From NCBI GenBank assembly GCA_003220985.1, contig QHTY01000213.1:1-8226 (forward strand): a stretch of 8,226 nt of DNA, written 5' to 3'. A program made the translations under genes and the position numbers. Within the stretch, counting starts at the first letter, position 1. Every line of letters starts with the position of its first letter. Below are positions 1 to 6,262 of the stretch, piece by piece. The notes beneath the pieces were generated by a model. That model saw only the letters and a list, made by a program, of their open reading frames with translations. It had not been told where the DNA came from and searched no databases. Source of the DNA: Gemmatimonadota bacterium. GTDB lineage: Bacteria > Gemmatimonadota > Gemmatimonadetes > Gemmatimonadales > GWC2-71-9.

Positions 1-1163
1 CTGACGCTGGGCCCGTACGCGTTCTCGATCGTCGATGGCAGCCAGCGGATCGTCGAAAAGCGCGCGTCATCCAGATCGAAGTCCGAATCGCCGGCCGCTG
101 GCACGCGCGCCGTGATGCGATTGCTGAAGCCGGCCGCGCGGAAGACCGGCTCCCACATCTCGACCCCTTTGATCAGCCACGGGACCCATTTCGCCGGGGT
201 TGCGGGATCGATGTACCAGATGATGGGCTTGGTCGGATCGGACACGGCGGCGTTCGGGTCCTTCGCTTCGAGCCGGAAGCGCTTGATGAAGCAGCGGCGC
301 GGCCCGGACACGCGATCTTCGTCGTAGTCTTCGAACGCGATGTTGAAGAAGCCGACGCGATCGTCGCACAACCTGGCCATCATCGGCTGATCGGGCAGCA
401 GGACCATCGAATAGTTCATCAGCATCGTGATCGTATTGAGCGACCGGTTCGGCGGGTTCCCGGCGGGGCCCGGTACCGAGTCCACCTCGAACGTCTGTAA
501 CGCGCTCACTTCGATGTTGCGTGGGAAGGACCGCGCACGGTCGACCACGGACCGCGTCGGATCCATGCGGCGGATGCGGATTCCTGATTGACGCAGGTTC
601 AGCTCCGGCACGTCGGTCGTGAAGAGCTTCGTCACCTCGATGACCGCGTTGCTGTCGGGCATGTGCCAGGAGGCGACATCGAAGCTCATGATGATCGGTG
701 AGATGTTCGACAGCCGCACGGCGCGAGCCACCGGTTGGGTGCTGTCGGCGCGCATCGCGTACGACACGATGCGCAGGAAGGCCTTGTTCCCCATGCGTTC
801 CCACACGACGATGCGATTGCTGATCTCTTCGCCGGCGTAGCGCACGCCGCGGATCGTGCCCCGCTGGTCGGCCACGAGCAGGAATTCGCGGCCGAACATC
901 GCTTTGGGGATCTCGTAGAACAGTTTTTCGCCGCTCTGGTGGACGATGAAGATCCCGGCGTCGGTGGTGGCGCCGGCGGTAATGACCTGATTGTACGGTT
1001 TCAGGGCGGTCGCCTCGGGCGCCGGCTGGCGTCCGGTCGCGGCGCGTGACGTATCTTGCTGAACCGGCCTGGGGACCTGGGCTTGATGGGCGGGCGCAAC
1101 GGCACGGGAGCACGCGACGACGCCGAGGACACCGAATGTCACGAAGACGGACGCTGCACGCAT
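1..1163 (-). CDS. DUF5118/DUF5117-family zinc-dependent metalloprotease, N-terminal part (runs off left edge)
   Basis: The frame is open from an ATG at 1163 to the window edge, giving about 387 residues of N-terminus and no stop. Residues 1-17 form a hydrophobic export signal; VVAC with Cys18 resembles a lipobox, so the protein may be a lipoprotein. A low-complexity linker follows. From about residue 56 (PYNQVITAGATTDAGIF, then LFYEIPKAMFGREFLLV) it matches my memory of the DUF5118 domain. The stretch around residues 245-280 (MNYSMVLLPDQPMMARL, DDRVGFF) and residues 307-345 (IDPATPAKWVPWLIKGVE) looks like DUF5117. The edge falls at IRWLPSTIENAYGPSV, which normally precedes the DUF4953 catalytic domain with its HExxH zinc site, so no catalytic residues can be checked. 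These proteins are large extracytoplasmic peptidases of poorly known substrate. The gene is divergent from the histidine kinase. A weak AGGG lies about 10 nt upstream of the start. Family call fairly sure; localisation inferred. Confidence 0.85.
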   Translation of the reverse strand, partial: MRAASVFVTFGVLGVVACSRAVAPAHQAQVPRPVQQDTSRAATGRQPAPEATALKPYNQVITAGATTDAGIFIVHQSGEKLFYEIPKAMFGREFLLVADQRGTIRGVRYAGEEISNRIVVWERMGNKAFLRIVSYAMRADSTQPVARAVRLSNISPIIMSFDVASWHMPDSNAVIEVTKLFTTDVPELNLRQSGIRIRRMDPTRSVVDRARSFPRNIEVSALQTFEVDSVPGPAGNPPNRSLNTITMLMNYSMVLLPDQPMMARLCDDRVGFFNIAFEDYDEDRVSGPRRCFIKRFRLEAKDPNAAVSDPTKPIIWYIDPATPAKWVPWLIKGVEMWEPVFRAAGFSNRITARVPAAGDSDFDLDDARFSTIRWLPSTIENAYGPSV

Positions 1164-1240
1164 CGGGCGCGACCCTGGCTGTTGGAAGAACGGGGAGATT
1201 AGGCCGTGCAAATCGATCCGTCTAGAGGCATTTTGATCGG
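1164..1240. promoter_or_regulatory. Divergent intergenic region between metalloprotease and histidine kinase
   Basis: These 77 nt separate two genes that start in opposite directions (ATG 1163 minus, ATG 1241 plus), so promoters for both are expected here or just inside the genes. A Shine-Dalgarno-like AGAGG lies at 1224-1228, 12 nt before the kinase ATG, which is a long spacing. I could not find a convincing -35/-10 pair on either strand, nor a clear operator palindrome. The regulatory role rests on gene layout alone. Confidence 0.4.
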
Positions 1241-2701
1241 ATGACGAAGAGTCTGCGGGTGCTGATGGCCGCCGTCGTCATCGCCGCGATGGCCTACGGA
1301 GCGGCGCTCACGCTCGCGCTTACCGGAAATCTCGGCTCCGCCACTGCGATCGTCGTGGTGGTCGCCGGCGCGGTGCTGTTGCCGGTCGCGCTGTTCATCT
1401 TGCGACGCCGGTTCTGGAGTCCACTCGGGGCGTTGCGGGAAGGCATCCGGCAGGTGGCCGACGGTGATCTCACCACGGAGGTCTCCGTCAGTCGCGACGA
1501 CGAGCTGGGCAACATCACCGCGCACTTCAATCAGATGACGCGCGTGCTGCGCGATCGCGCCGAGGAGCAGGGGCGGTTCGCGGCGGCAGGCGAGTTGCTC
1601 AGCGGCGTGGCGCACGAGGTCAACAACCCGCTCATGGCGATCGCCAGTCACGCCGAGCTGCGTCTCGCGGACGCGAACCTGCCGGCCGAGCAGCGCAACG
1701 AGATGCAGAGCATCCTGCGACAGGCCCAGCGGGCGGCGAAGCTCCTGCGTGGGCTCCTGCGCTTCGTGCGCGCGGGCGAGAAACGCTCGACGACGGTGAA
1801 CCTGAACGACGTCGTCAGGAGCGCCATCGATCTCGTGTCCTACCGGTTCAGTATCGACGAGATCTCCATCGAAGGACAGCTCGATCCCGAATTGCCGACG
1901 GTCGTGGGGGATGCCAATCGTCTGGAGCAGGTCATCGTCAATCTGTTGAGCAACGCGCTCGATGCCTTGCGCAGCGTGAACCCTCCCCGCCGGCTCATCG
2001 TCGATTCTTTCCCCGACGACACCGGCGGACGGGTGTGCGTCACCGTCACAGACAACGGCCCCGGGGTGGCGCCCGAGATCGCGCCGCGGCTGTTTCGCCC
2101 CTTCGCGAGCACGAAAGGGGTGCGCGGCACGGGTCTGGGGCTCTACATCTCCCGCCAGCTCGTGCGGGAGGCCCAGGGCGAACTCGATCTCGTGAAGCAT
2201 GTCCAGTCGGGCGCACGCTTTCTCGTCTGGCTGCCGAGTGCACGCCAACCGGTCCCCAGGGCGCCGGCGGCGACACCGCAGGCGACATCGTTGCCGCCAC
2301 CGGCGCCCGCGGGGACCCTCAGCGGAATTCGCGTCCTGCTGGTCGACGATGAGGAGCTGATTCGCCGGCCGATGGCGCGCTTCCTCACCAAGCGGGGCGC
2401 GGAAATCAAGGAGGCGGCTGATGGGCTGGCGGCGCTCGAGCGGCTGGCCGAAGGGTTCGAGCCCCAGGTTATTCTGGCCGACCTGCGGATGCCGAGGATG
2501 GATGGCGCGGAGTTCTACCAGCATCTCCAAGCGCAGCGACCGGCGCTCGCCGAGCGGCTGCTCTTTCTGTCGGGCGACATCACGCATCTCGCGGGACGCG
2601 GGCTCGCCGAGGTGCCGCGCGATCGCGTGCTCGTGAAACCGGTCGAGCTGGCCGAGCTCGAGCAGCGGATTGTCGCGTTCGTGCGGGAGGAGGCGGCCTA
2701 G
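1241..2701 (+). CDS. Membrane-bound hybrid histidine kinase with C-terminal receiver domain
   Basis: A 486-residue sensor kinase. Two adjacent membrane segments (about residues 5-27 and 34-54) are joined by only about six residues, so there is no periplasmic sensor domain. A HAMP domain follows (about 55-106; SPLGALREGIRQVADGDL and DELGNITAHFNQM). The HisKA H-box is GVAHEVNNP with phospho-acceptor His125. The ATPase domain shows the N-box NLLSNALDAL (Asn234, Asn238), G1 DNGPGV (271-276), F-box FRPFASTKG, and G2 GTGLGL (296-301). A Pro/Ala-rich linker (334-361) leads to a receiver domain (363-486) with acidic pair Asp369/Asp370, phospho-acceptor Asp414, Ser444 and Lys466. All key residues are intact. 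There is no PAS, HPt or output domain, so phosphate probably passes on through a separate HPt protein, or the receiver regulates the kinase itself. The signal and target are unknown. The start is ATG 1241. The next gene begins one base after the stop. Confidence 0.95.
   Translation: MTKSLRVLMAAVVIAAMAYGAALTLALTGNLGSATAIVVVVAGAVLLPVALFILRRRFWSPLGALREGIRQVADGDLTTEVSVSRDDELGNITAHFNQMTRVLRDRAEEQGRFAAAGELLSGVAHEVNNPLMAIASHAELRLADANLPAEQRNEMQSILRQAQRAAKLLRGLLRFVRAGEKRSTTVNLNDVVRSAIDLVSYRFSIDEISIEGQLDPELPTVVGDANRLEQVIVNLLSNALDALRSVNPPRRLIVDSFPDDTGGRVCVTVTDNGPGVAPEIAPRLFRPFASTKGVRGTGLGLYISRQLVREAQGELDLVKHVQSGARFLVWLPSARQPVPRAPAATPQATSLPPPAPAGTLSGIRVLLVDDEELIRRPMARFLTKRGAEIKEAADGLAALERLAEGFEPQVILADLRMPRMDGAEFYQHLQAQRPALAERLLFLSGDITHLAGRGLAEVPRDRVLVKPVELAELEQRIVAFVREEAA
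2685..2693 (+). promoter_or_regulatory. Ribosome binding site for the zinc-ribbon gene
   Basis: GGGAGGAGG lies inside the last codons of the kinase gene and ends 9 nt before ATG 2703. It is the strongest Shine-Dalgarno sequence in the window. It decides the start of the small downstream gene in favour of ATG 2703 rather than the in-frame TTG at 2670, and suggests translational coupling to the kinase. Confidence 0.75.
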
Positions 2702-2702
2702 G

Positions 2703-2951
2703 ATGCTGGTGGTGGTCGTGTTGTTTGCGACTGTGCTGCTGCGTGCCGGTATCGTGCTGACCTTCGTCTATCTCATCCTGCCCACAAAACGCGTCTGTCC
2801 GCTGTGCGGCGCGCAGCTAGTCCTGATTCAGCATTCCGTGCTGCGCCGCTTGGTGCCCGTCGTGGAGCATCGCTGGTGCCTCGAGTGCGGCTGGAGTGGA
2901 ATCGTGCGGCAGGCTCAGTCGCGCGTGATCAACCGCGCAGCTCGCTCATAG
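2703..2951 (+). CDS. Small membrane-anchored zinc-ribbon protein (82 aa, function unknown)
   Basis: An 82-residue protein with one N-terminal membrane segment (about residues 2-26, strongly hydrophobic), the short basic boundary PTKR, then a zinc-ribbon built from two CxxC knuckles: CPLC (Cys32, Cys35) and CLEC (Cys59, Cys62), 23 residues apart, each followed by Gly. The tail (residues 69-82) is basic. By the positive-inside rule the ribbon is probably cytoplasmic. I do not recognise a named family. The gene starts one base after the kinase stop, with a strong ribosome binding site inside the kinase, so both are almost certainly co-translated; it may interact with or modulate the kinase (inference). 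Its last 37 nt overlap, tail to tail, the end of ndh. The reading frame continues upstream to a TTG at 2670, but that would add a basic SRSCGRRRPR extension ahead of the membrane segment and ignore the ribosome binding site. Confidence 0.8.
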   Translation: MLVVVVLFATVLLRAGIVLTFVYLILPTKRVCPLCGAQLVLIQHSVLRRLVPVVEHRWCLECGWSGIVRQAQSRVINRAARS

Positions 2952-4192
2952 AAGAAGTAATCCCACGCCCAGTTGATCAGCACCAATAGCTTGTTGCGGA
3001 AGCCGATCAGTTGAATGATGTGAATCCCCAGCCACATCACCCACGCCACGAAGCCACGCGCCTGGATCCCGTACACGTTCGCGACGGCCGCATTGCGACC
3101 GATCGTCGCCAGTGTCCCCTGATCGCGATAGCGGAACGGCTCGAGCGCCTTGCCCTGTACCTGGCGCGCGATGTTGCGGGCGACCGCCTGCCCCATCTGA
3201 ATCGCGACCGGTGCGACCATCGGCAGCGGCTCGCCGTCCTGTTCGCGATACGCCGCATCCCCGATGATGAAGACCTCCGGATGTCCCGTCAGTTGCAGCG
3301 TCGGCTCAACCGGAATCCGGCCTTGCCGCGCGGCGCTCAGGCCGAGGGTGTTGATGAGAGGGGCGGCGCGAACGCCCGCGGCCCAGATCACGGTCGCTGC
3401 GGGAATGATCTCCCCGCTCTTGAGACGGATCTGCTTGCCGTCGTAGTCCGCCACCGAGGCGCCGAAGCGGACCTCGACGTATTTGCGCCACAGGGTCTTC
3501 CCTGCCGCCTCGCGCAGCCGCTCGGGCATCGCGGCGAGGAGCGTGTCGGTCGCTTCGAGCAGCAGAATGCGCACGTCTTTGATGTTGAGCCGCGGGTAGT
3601 CTTTCACGAGCACGAGCCGGATCAGCTCCGAAAGCGCGCCCGCCATCTCGACGCCCGTCGGCCCGCCACCGACCACGATGAACGTGAGCAGCGCCCGCCG
3701 GCGCTCGGCATCAGGCTCGAGCATCGCGTTCTCGAAGCACGTGAGTACCCGATTGCGGATCGTGATCGCATCGGGGATGTCCTTGAGCCCCAGGCCGTGG
3801 CGCTGCATGGCCTCCAGGCCGAAGAAGTTCGTCTCGCCCCCGGGCGCGAGAACCAGGAAATCGTAGGCGACCGGCCCGGCACTGGTCTCGAGACGCTTGG
3901 CCGCGAAATCGACGCGCGTCACGTCCACCATGCGGAAATCGAAGTTCTTCTGCCCGCGCATGATCGCCCGCGCCGGTTTCGCGATTTCCTCGGGCTCGAG
4001 CCCCGCGGTCGCGACCTGGTACAGCAACGGCTGGAAGAGGTGATAGTTGTTTCGGTCCAGCAACACGACCTGCACGGGCGCGCGCCGCAGTGCCTTTGCG
4101 ACACGGAGTCCGCCAAACCCCGCCCCCACGACGACCACCGTCGGGGCCTCACCCCCTGTCCCCCTCTCCGTACGCGGAGAGGGGGAACTCAT
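2915..4192 (-). CDS. ndh: Type II NADH:quinone oxidoreductase (NDH-2)
   Basis: A 425-residue single-subunit flavoprotein that passes electrons from NADH to membrane quinone without pumping protons. The FAD site is VVVVGAGFGG (Gly23, Gly25, Gly28), with acidic Asp46 ending the second strand. The NADH site is FIVVGGGPTGVEMAG (Gly175, Gly177, Gly180). The second FAD motif is IIGDAA with Asp312, followed by MVAPVAIQMGQ, where Gln332 and Gln335 lie in the region that binds quinone in known NDH-2 structures. The C-terminal part (about 380-420), rich in Trp, Ile and Phe, is the usual membrane-association helix. It is last in the operon. ATG 4192 overlaps the stop of the amidohydrolase gene (ATGA), but residues 3-17 (SPSPRTERGTGGEAP region) are encoded by a palindromic repeat, and GTG 4138 (residue 19) with a better ribosome binding site is a real alternative, giving 407 residues. 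The 3' end overlaps the convergent zinc-ribbon gene by 37 nt. Function confident, start uncertain. Confidence 0.93.
   Translation of the reverse strand: MSSPSPRTERGTGGEAPTVVVVGAGFGGLRVAKALRRAPVQVVLLDRNNYHLFQPLLYQVATAGLEPEEIAKPARAIMRGQKNFDFRMVDVTRVDFAAKRLETSAGPVAYDFLVLAPGGETNFFGLEAMQRHGLGLKDIPDAITIRNRVLTCFENAMLEPDAERRRALLTFIVVGGGPTGVEMAGALSELIRLVLVKDYPRLNIKDVRILLLEATDTLLAAMPERLREAAGKTLWRKYVEVRFGASVADYDGKQIRLKSGEIIPAATVIWAAGVRAAPLINTLGLSAARQGRIPVEPTLQLTGHPEVFIIGDAAYREQDGEPLPMVAPVAIQMGQAVARNIARQVQGKALEPFRYRDQGTLATIGRNAAVANVYGIQARGFVAWVMWLGIHIIQLIGFRNKLLVLINWAWDYFFYERAARLITRD
4147..4157 (-). promoter_or_regulatory. ndh: Alternative ribosome binding site for ndh (for GTG 4138)
   Basis: On the minus strand AGGGGGTGAGG ends 8 nt before an in-frame GTG at 4138, which would start ndh directly at its FAD-binding strand. 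By contrast, ATG 4192 has only a weak GGA-type site ahead of it and a strong hairpin immediately after it. The sequence supports either use of this internal site or reinitiation at ATG 4192 after the overlapping upstream stop; it cannot decide between them. Confidence 0.45.
4160..4185. repeat. Perfect 11-bp inverted repeat (REP-like palindrome) in the ndh 5' codons
   Basis: CCCCCTCTCCG at 4160-4170 and CGGAGAGGGGG at 4175-4185 are perfect inverted copies around a 4-nt loop. It begins 4 nt beyond the ndh ATG and supplies codons of a non-conserved N-terminal extension. Palindromes of this CCCTCTCC/GGAGAGGG kind occur as dispersed intergenic repeats in many high-GC genomes, and read into proteins give SPSP..ERG..GGEA-like tails; that is recalled knowledge, as only this copy is visible here. 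No T-run follows on either strand, so it is not an obvious intrinsic terminator. In mRNA it would form a very stable hairpin near the ndh start. Confidence 0.8.
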
Positions 4193-5493
4193 GTTTGGTC
4201 CAAGCGCAGCACCGTCTGCAACAACACGTTGGCGCCGTTCGTGACGTCGTCTGGACGGGTGAGCTCGAGCGGCGAATGGCTGATGCCTTTCACGGAGGGA
4301 ACGAAGATCATGCCCATGGGCCCGATGCGCGCCAGATCCTGCGCATCGTGCCCCGCGCCACTGGGCATCGACAGGCTCGATAACCCCAGGTCGTGAACTG
4401 CGTCGGCGATGACCTGGCGCACCGCGGGTGTGGAGAGGGCCGGTGGATTGACGTGCTGCAGCGTGTAATCGAGCGTCACGCCGTACTGCTTGGCGGTCGC
4501 GAGTGCCTCGCTGTGAATCTGGGTCCACAACCGCTCGATTTTTTCAGTCGAGAGATCGCGAAGCTCGACGGTCAGATCGACCTGTCCGGGGATCACATTC
4601 GGCGCGCCGGGCTTCACCAGCAGCCGCCCCACGGTGCCCACCTGGCGTCCCTCGACGGAGCGCACGACCCGGTCGACGATCAACACCAGCTCGGCGGCGG
4701 CCAGCATGGCGTTTTGGCGACGGTCCATCGGGGTCGTCCCGGCGTGATTCGCGAAGCCTCGCAGCGTCACGTCGTAGTGATGAATTCCGACGATGCCTTC
4801 CACGATGCCGATGTTGATGCCGCGCTCGTCGAGGATGGCGCCCTGCTCGATGTGCAGCTCGACGTAAGCGGCGATGGAGCCGGGGCCGTGGCGCGCCTCG
4901 ACGATCCGCGCCGGGTCTCCTCCGATGCGACGGATCTTTTCCGCGAGGACAACACCGTCGCGCCCGGGCCGTTCGATTTCGTCCGTTGGCAGGTCCCCGA
5001 TGAAGCCACGGCTGCCAGTCAGGCCGCTTTCCTCGTCGCACCAAATCACGACATGCAGGGGGTGGCGGTTGTGGTAGCCGCGTTCGGCGAGAGTGTGGGC
5101 GACTTCGACCGCGGAGCACGATCCGACGTCGCCATCGAAATTGCCGCCTTCCGGCACCGAATCGATGTGCGAACCGAACAGAATGGGGAGCGCCGAGCCC
5201 TGAGATCCCGCGCGAACGCCGAAAATGTTTCCGGCCGGGTCGATGCTGGCGGTCAGCCCGGCTTCCTTCATTAGATCCATCACGAAGCGCCGGCCGGCGA
5301 TGTCGGCGTCGCTGAACGCCACGCGGCTCACGCCGCCCTGCGGATTCGCCCCGAACCTGCTGAGATCGACGAGGTGTTTGTTCACACGCGCGCCGTTTAC
5401 CCGCCAAGCCTTCCAGTTCTGTGCTCCCTGACGAGCGAAGGGGAGGGTAGCGAGTGCGGAGCATGAGCGGAGCACGAAGACGCGTCGGTTCAA
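4189..5493 (-). CDS. M20-family Zn-dependent amidohydrolase (hydantoinase/carbamoylase, allantoate amidohydrolase-like), probably Tat-exported
   Basis: A 434-residue binuclear-metal hydrolase of the group that includes N-carbamoyl-L-amino-acid hydrolases, beta-ureidopropionase and allantoate amidohydrolase, which cleave ureido or amide C-N bonds. Motifs: GSHIDSVPEGGNFDG (His109, bridging Asp120), CDEESG (likely base Glu154, metal ligand Glu155), ELHIEQG (His214), the dimer-domain FANHAGTTPMDRR (His249), VNPPALSTP, PSGAGHDAQ (His382) and GISHSPLE (His406). All expected ligands are present; the exact substrate cannot be read from the sequence. The start is TTG 5493, overlapping the sdhB stop as TTGA, with G-rich ribosome-binding sequence just upstream. 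It adds NRRVFVLRS plus a short hydrophobic stretch to about residue 20, resembling a twin-arginine signal, unusual for a family that is mostly cytoplasmic. No other Met occurs before residue 72, inside the conserved region, so TTG is well supported. The gene sits between sdhB and ndh and overlaps both. Confidence 0.9.
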   Translation of the reverse strand: MNRRVFVLRSCSALATLPFARQGAQNWKAWRVNGARVNKHLVDLSRFGANPQGGVSRVAFSDADIAGRRFVMDLMKEAGLTASIDPAGNIFGVRAGSQGSALPILFGSHIDSVPEGGNFDGDVGSCSAVEVAHTLAERGYHNRHPLHVVIWCDEESGLTGSRGFIGDLPTDEIERPGRDGVVLAEKIRRIGGDPARIVEARHGPGSIAAYVELHIEQGAILDERGINIGIVEGIVGIHHYDVTLRGFANHAGTTPMDRRQNAMLAAAELVLIVDRVVRSVEGRQVGTVGRLLVKPGAPNVIPGQVDLTVELRDLSTEKIERLWTQIHSEALATAKQYGVTLDYTLQHVNPPALSTPAVRQVIADAVHDLGLSSLSMPSGAGHDAQDLARIGPMGMIFVPSVKGISHSPLELTRPDDVTNGANVLLQTVLRLDQT

Positions 5494-6260
5494 CCCTTCC
5501 CCCGTCCCCCTTCCCCCTTCCTCGTGACCTTTCTCCAGAGAGCCGCGAGTGGATCGTAATTCGCATCCACGACGCGTTCCTTCAGCGGGATGATGGCGTT
5601 ATCGGTGATCGTGATCGATTCGGGACAGACCTCCGTACAACACTTCGTGATGTTGCAGAAGCCGATTCCCCCTTCGTGGCGCAGGTGGTCGCGGCGATCG
5701 GCCTCGTCGAGCGGATGCATCTCGTAGACCGCGGCGCGCACGAGCATCGCCGGCCCCATGAACTGCTCGTGCTTCTCGTGCGTGCGCAGCACGTGGCACA
5801 CGTCCTGGCACAGGAAGCACTCGATGCACTTGCGGAACTCCTGCGGCCGCTCGATCTCGTACTGATACATCCGCCACGTACCGTCGGGCGCGTCGGGGGC
5901 GCGGGGTTTGAACGCGGGAATGCGTTTGTTGACCTCGTAATTCCACGATACGTCCGTCACGAGGTCCTTGATCACCGGAAAGGCGTGCATCGGCGTGATG
6001 GTGATCGTCTCCTCCGCCGGATAGTCCGACATGCGCGTCATGCACATGAGCCGCGGCTTGCCGTTGATCTCCGCCGAGCACGAGCCGCACTTCCCCGCCT
6101 TACAGTTCCAGCGCACCGCGAGATCGGGCGCCTGCTCGGCCTGGATCATGTGCACCGCATCGAGCACGACCATCCCCTCCCCTGCGGCGACCTGATACTC
6201 TTTCAGCTCGCCGCGCTCGCGCGTGCCCCGGAACAGGCGCAACCGGCGCTTCTCGGTCAC
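5490..6260 (-). CDS. sdhB: Succinate dehydrogenase iron-sulfur subunit
   Basis: A 256-residue subunit that carries electrons from the SdhA flavin through three iron-sulfur clusters to quinone at the membrane. The [2Fe-2S] cysteines are Cys53, Cys58, Cys61 and Cys73 (CKAGKCGSC, then MC). The ferredoxin-like half has CIECFLCQDVC (Cys145, 148, 151, 155) and CNITKCCTEVCPE (Cys202, Cys208, Cys212, plus extra Cys207), the ligands for one [4Fe-4S] and one [3Fe-4S] cluster. The CIECFLCQDVCHVLR and CNITKCC wording is what I associate with actinobacterial Sdh1-type enzymes rather than with E. coli SdhB (from memory). The start is GTG 6260, two bases after the sdhA stop, with AAGGGA at 6268-6273 seven nt upstream. 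The conserved protein ends near WRKVTR; the last ten residues (KGEGGRGKG region) are a low-complexity tail encoded by a G-run repeat. The stop overlaps the next start (TTGA). Confidence 0.95.
   Translation of the reverse strand: MTEKRRLRLFRGTRERGELKEYQVAAGEGMVVLDAVHMIQAEQAPDLAVRWNCKAGKCGSCSAEINGKPRLMCMTRMSDYPAEETITITPMHAFPVIKDLVTDVSWNYEVNKRIPAFKPRAPDAPDGTWRMYQYEIERPQEFRKCIECFLCQDVCHVLRTHEKHEQFMGPAMLVRAAVYEMHPLDEADRRDHLRHEGGIGFCNITKCCTEVCPESITITDNAIIPLKERVVDANYDPLAALWRKVTRKGEGGRGKG
5494..5521 (-). repeat. G-run tract, candidate G-quadruplex, at the sdhB/amidohydrolase junction
   Basis: Read on the minus strand this stretch is GG, then three runs of five G, then GGG, separated by two-base spacers AA, AA, AC and AA. 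This fits the usual four-run G-quadruplex rule with very short loops. It lies on the coding strand and therefore in the mRNA, encodes the Gly/Lys/Glu tail of SdhB, and serves as the ribosome-binding region for TTG 5493. It resembles the GGGGGACAGGGGG arm next to the palindrome at the other end of the amidohydrolase gene. Folding is inferred from pattern only. Confidence 0.65.
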
Positions 6261-6262
6261 CG

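Noticed and set aside
67..1113. 348-residue minus-strand open frame inside the metalloprotease
   Set aside because: It is Arg/Pro-rich with no recognisable domain and lies out of frame with the metalloprotease, whose translation gives clear family motifs from ATG 1163 to the window edge.
1164..1240. Specific sigma70 promoter boxes in the divergent spacer
   Set aside because: TTGCAC and TAATCT-like strings occur on the minus strand but not at a workable spacing; no pair is convincing.
1199..2587. 462-residue open frame antisense to the kinase
   Set aside because: Biased, Arg/His-rich composition; the plus strand encodes an intact kinase with all catalytic motifs. A shadow caused by high GC.
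2670..2702. TTG start for the zinc-ribbon protein
   Set aside because: It would add a basic extension overlapping the kinase; ATG 2703 has a strong, well-spaced ribosome binding site and places the membrane helix at the N-terminus.
4160..4185. Palindrome as an intrinsic terminator
   Set aside because: The stem is strong but no T-run follows on either strand, and it lies inside the ndh reading frame.
3011..4396. 461-residue open frame antisense to ndh
   Set aside because: His/Arg-rich shadow of a well-conserved NDH-2 on the minus strand.
4193..4528. Extended ndh start far upstream of ATG 4192
   Set aside because: The extra 112 residues are an Arg-rich shadow of the hydrolase coding region and precede the FAD motif with nothing recognisable.
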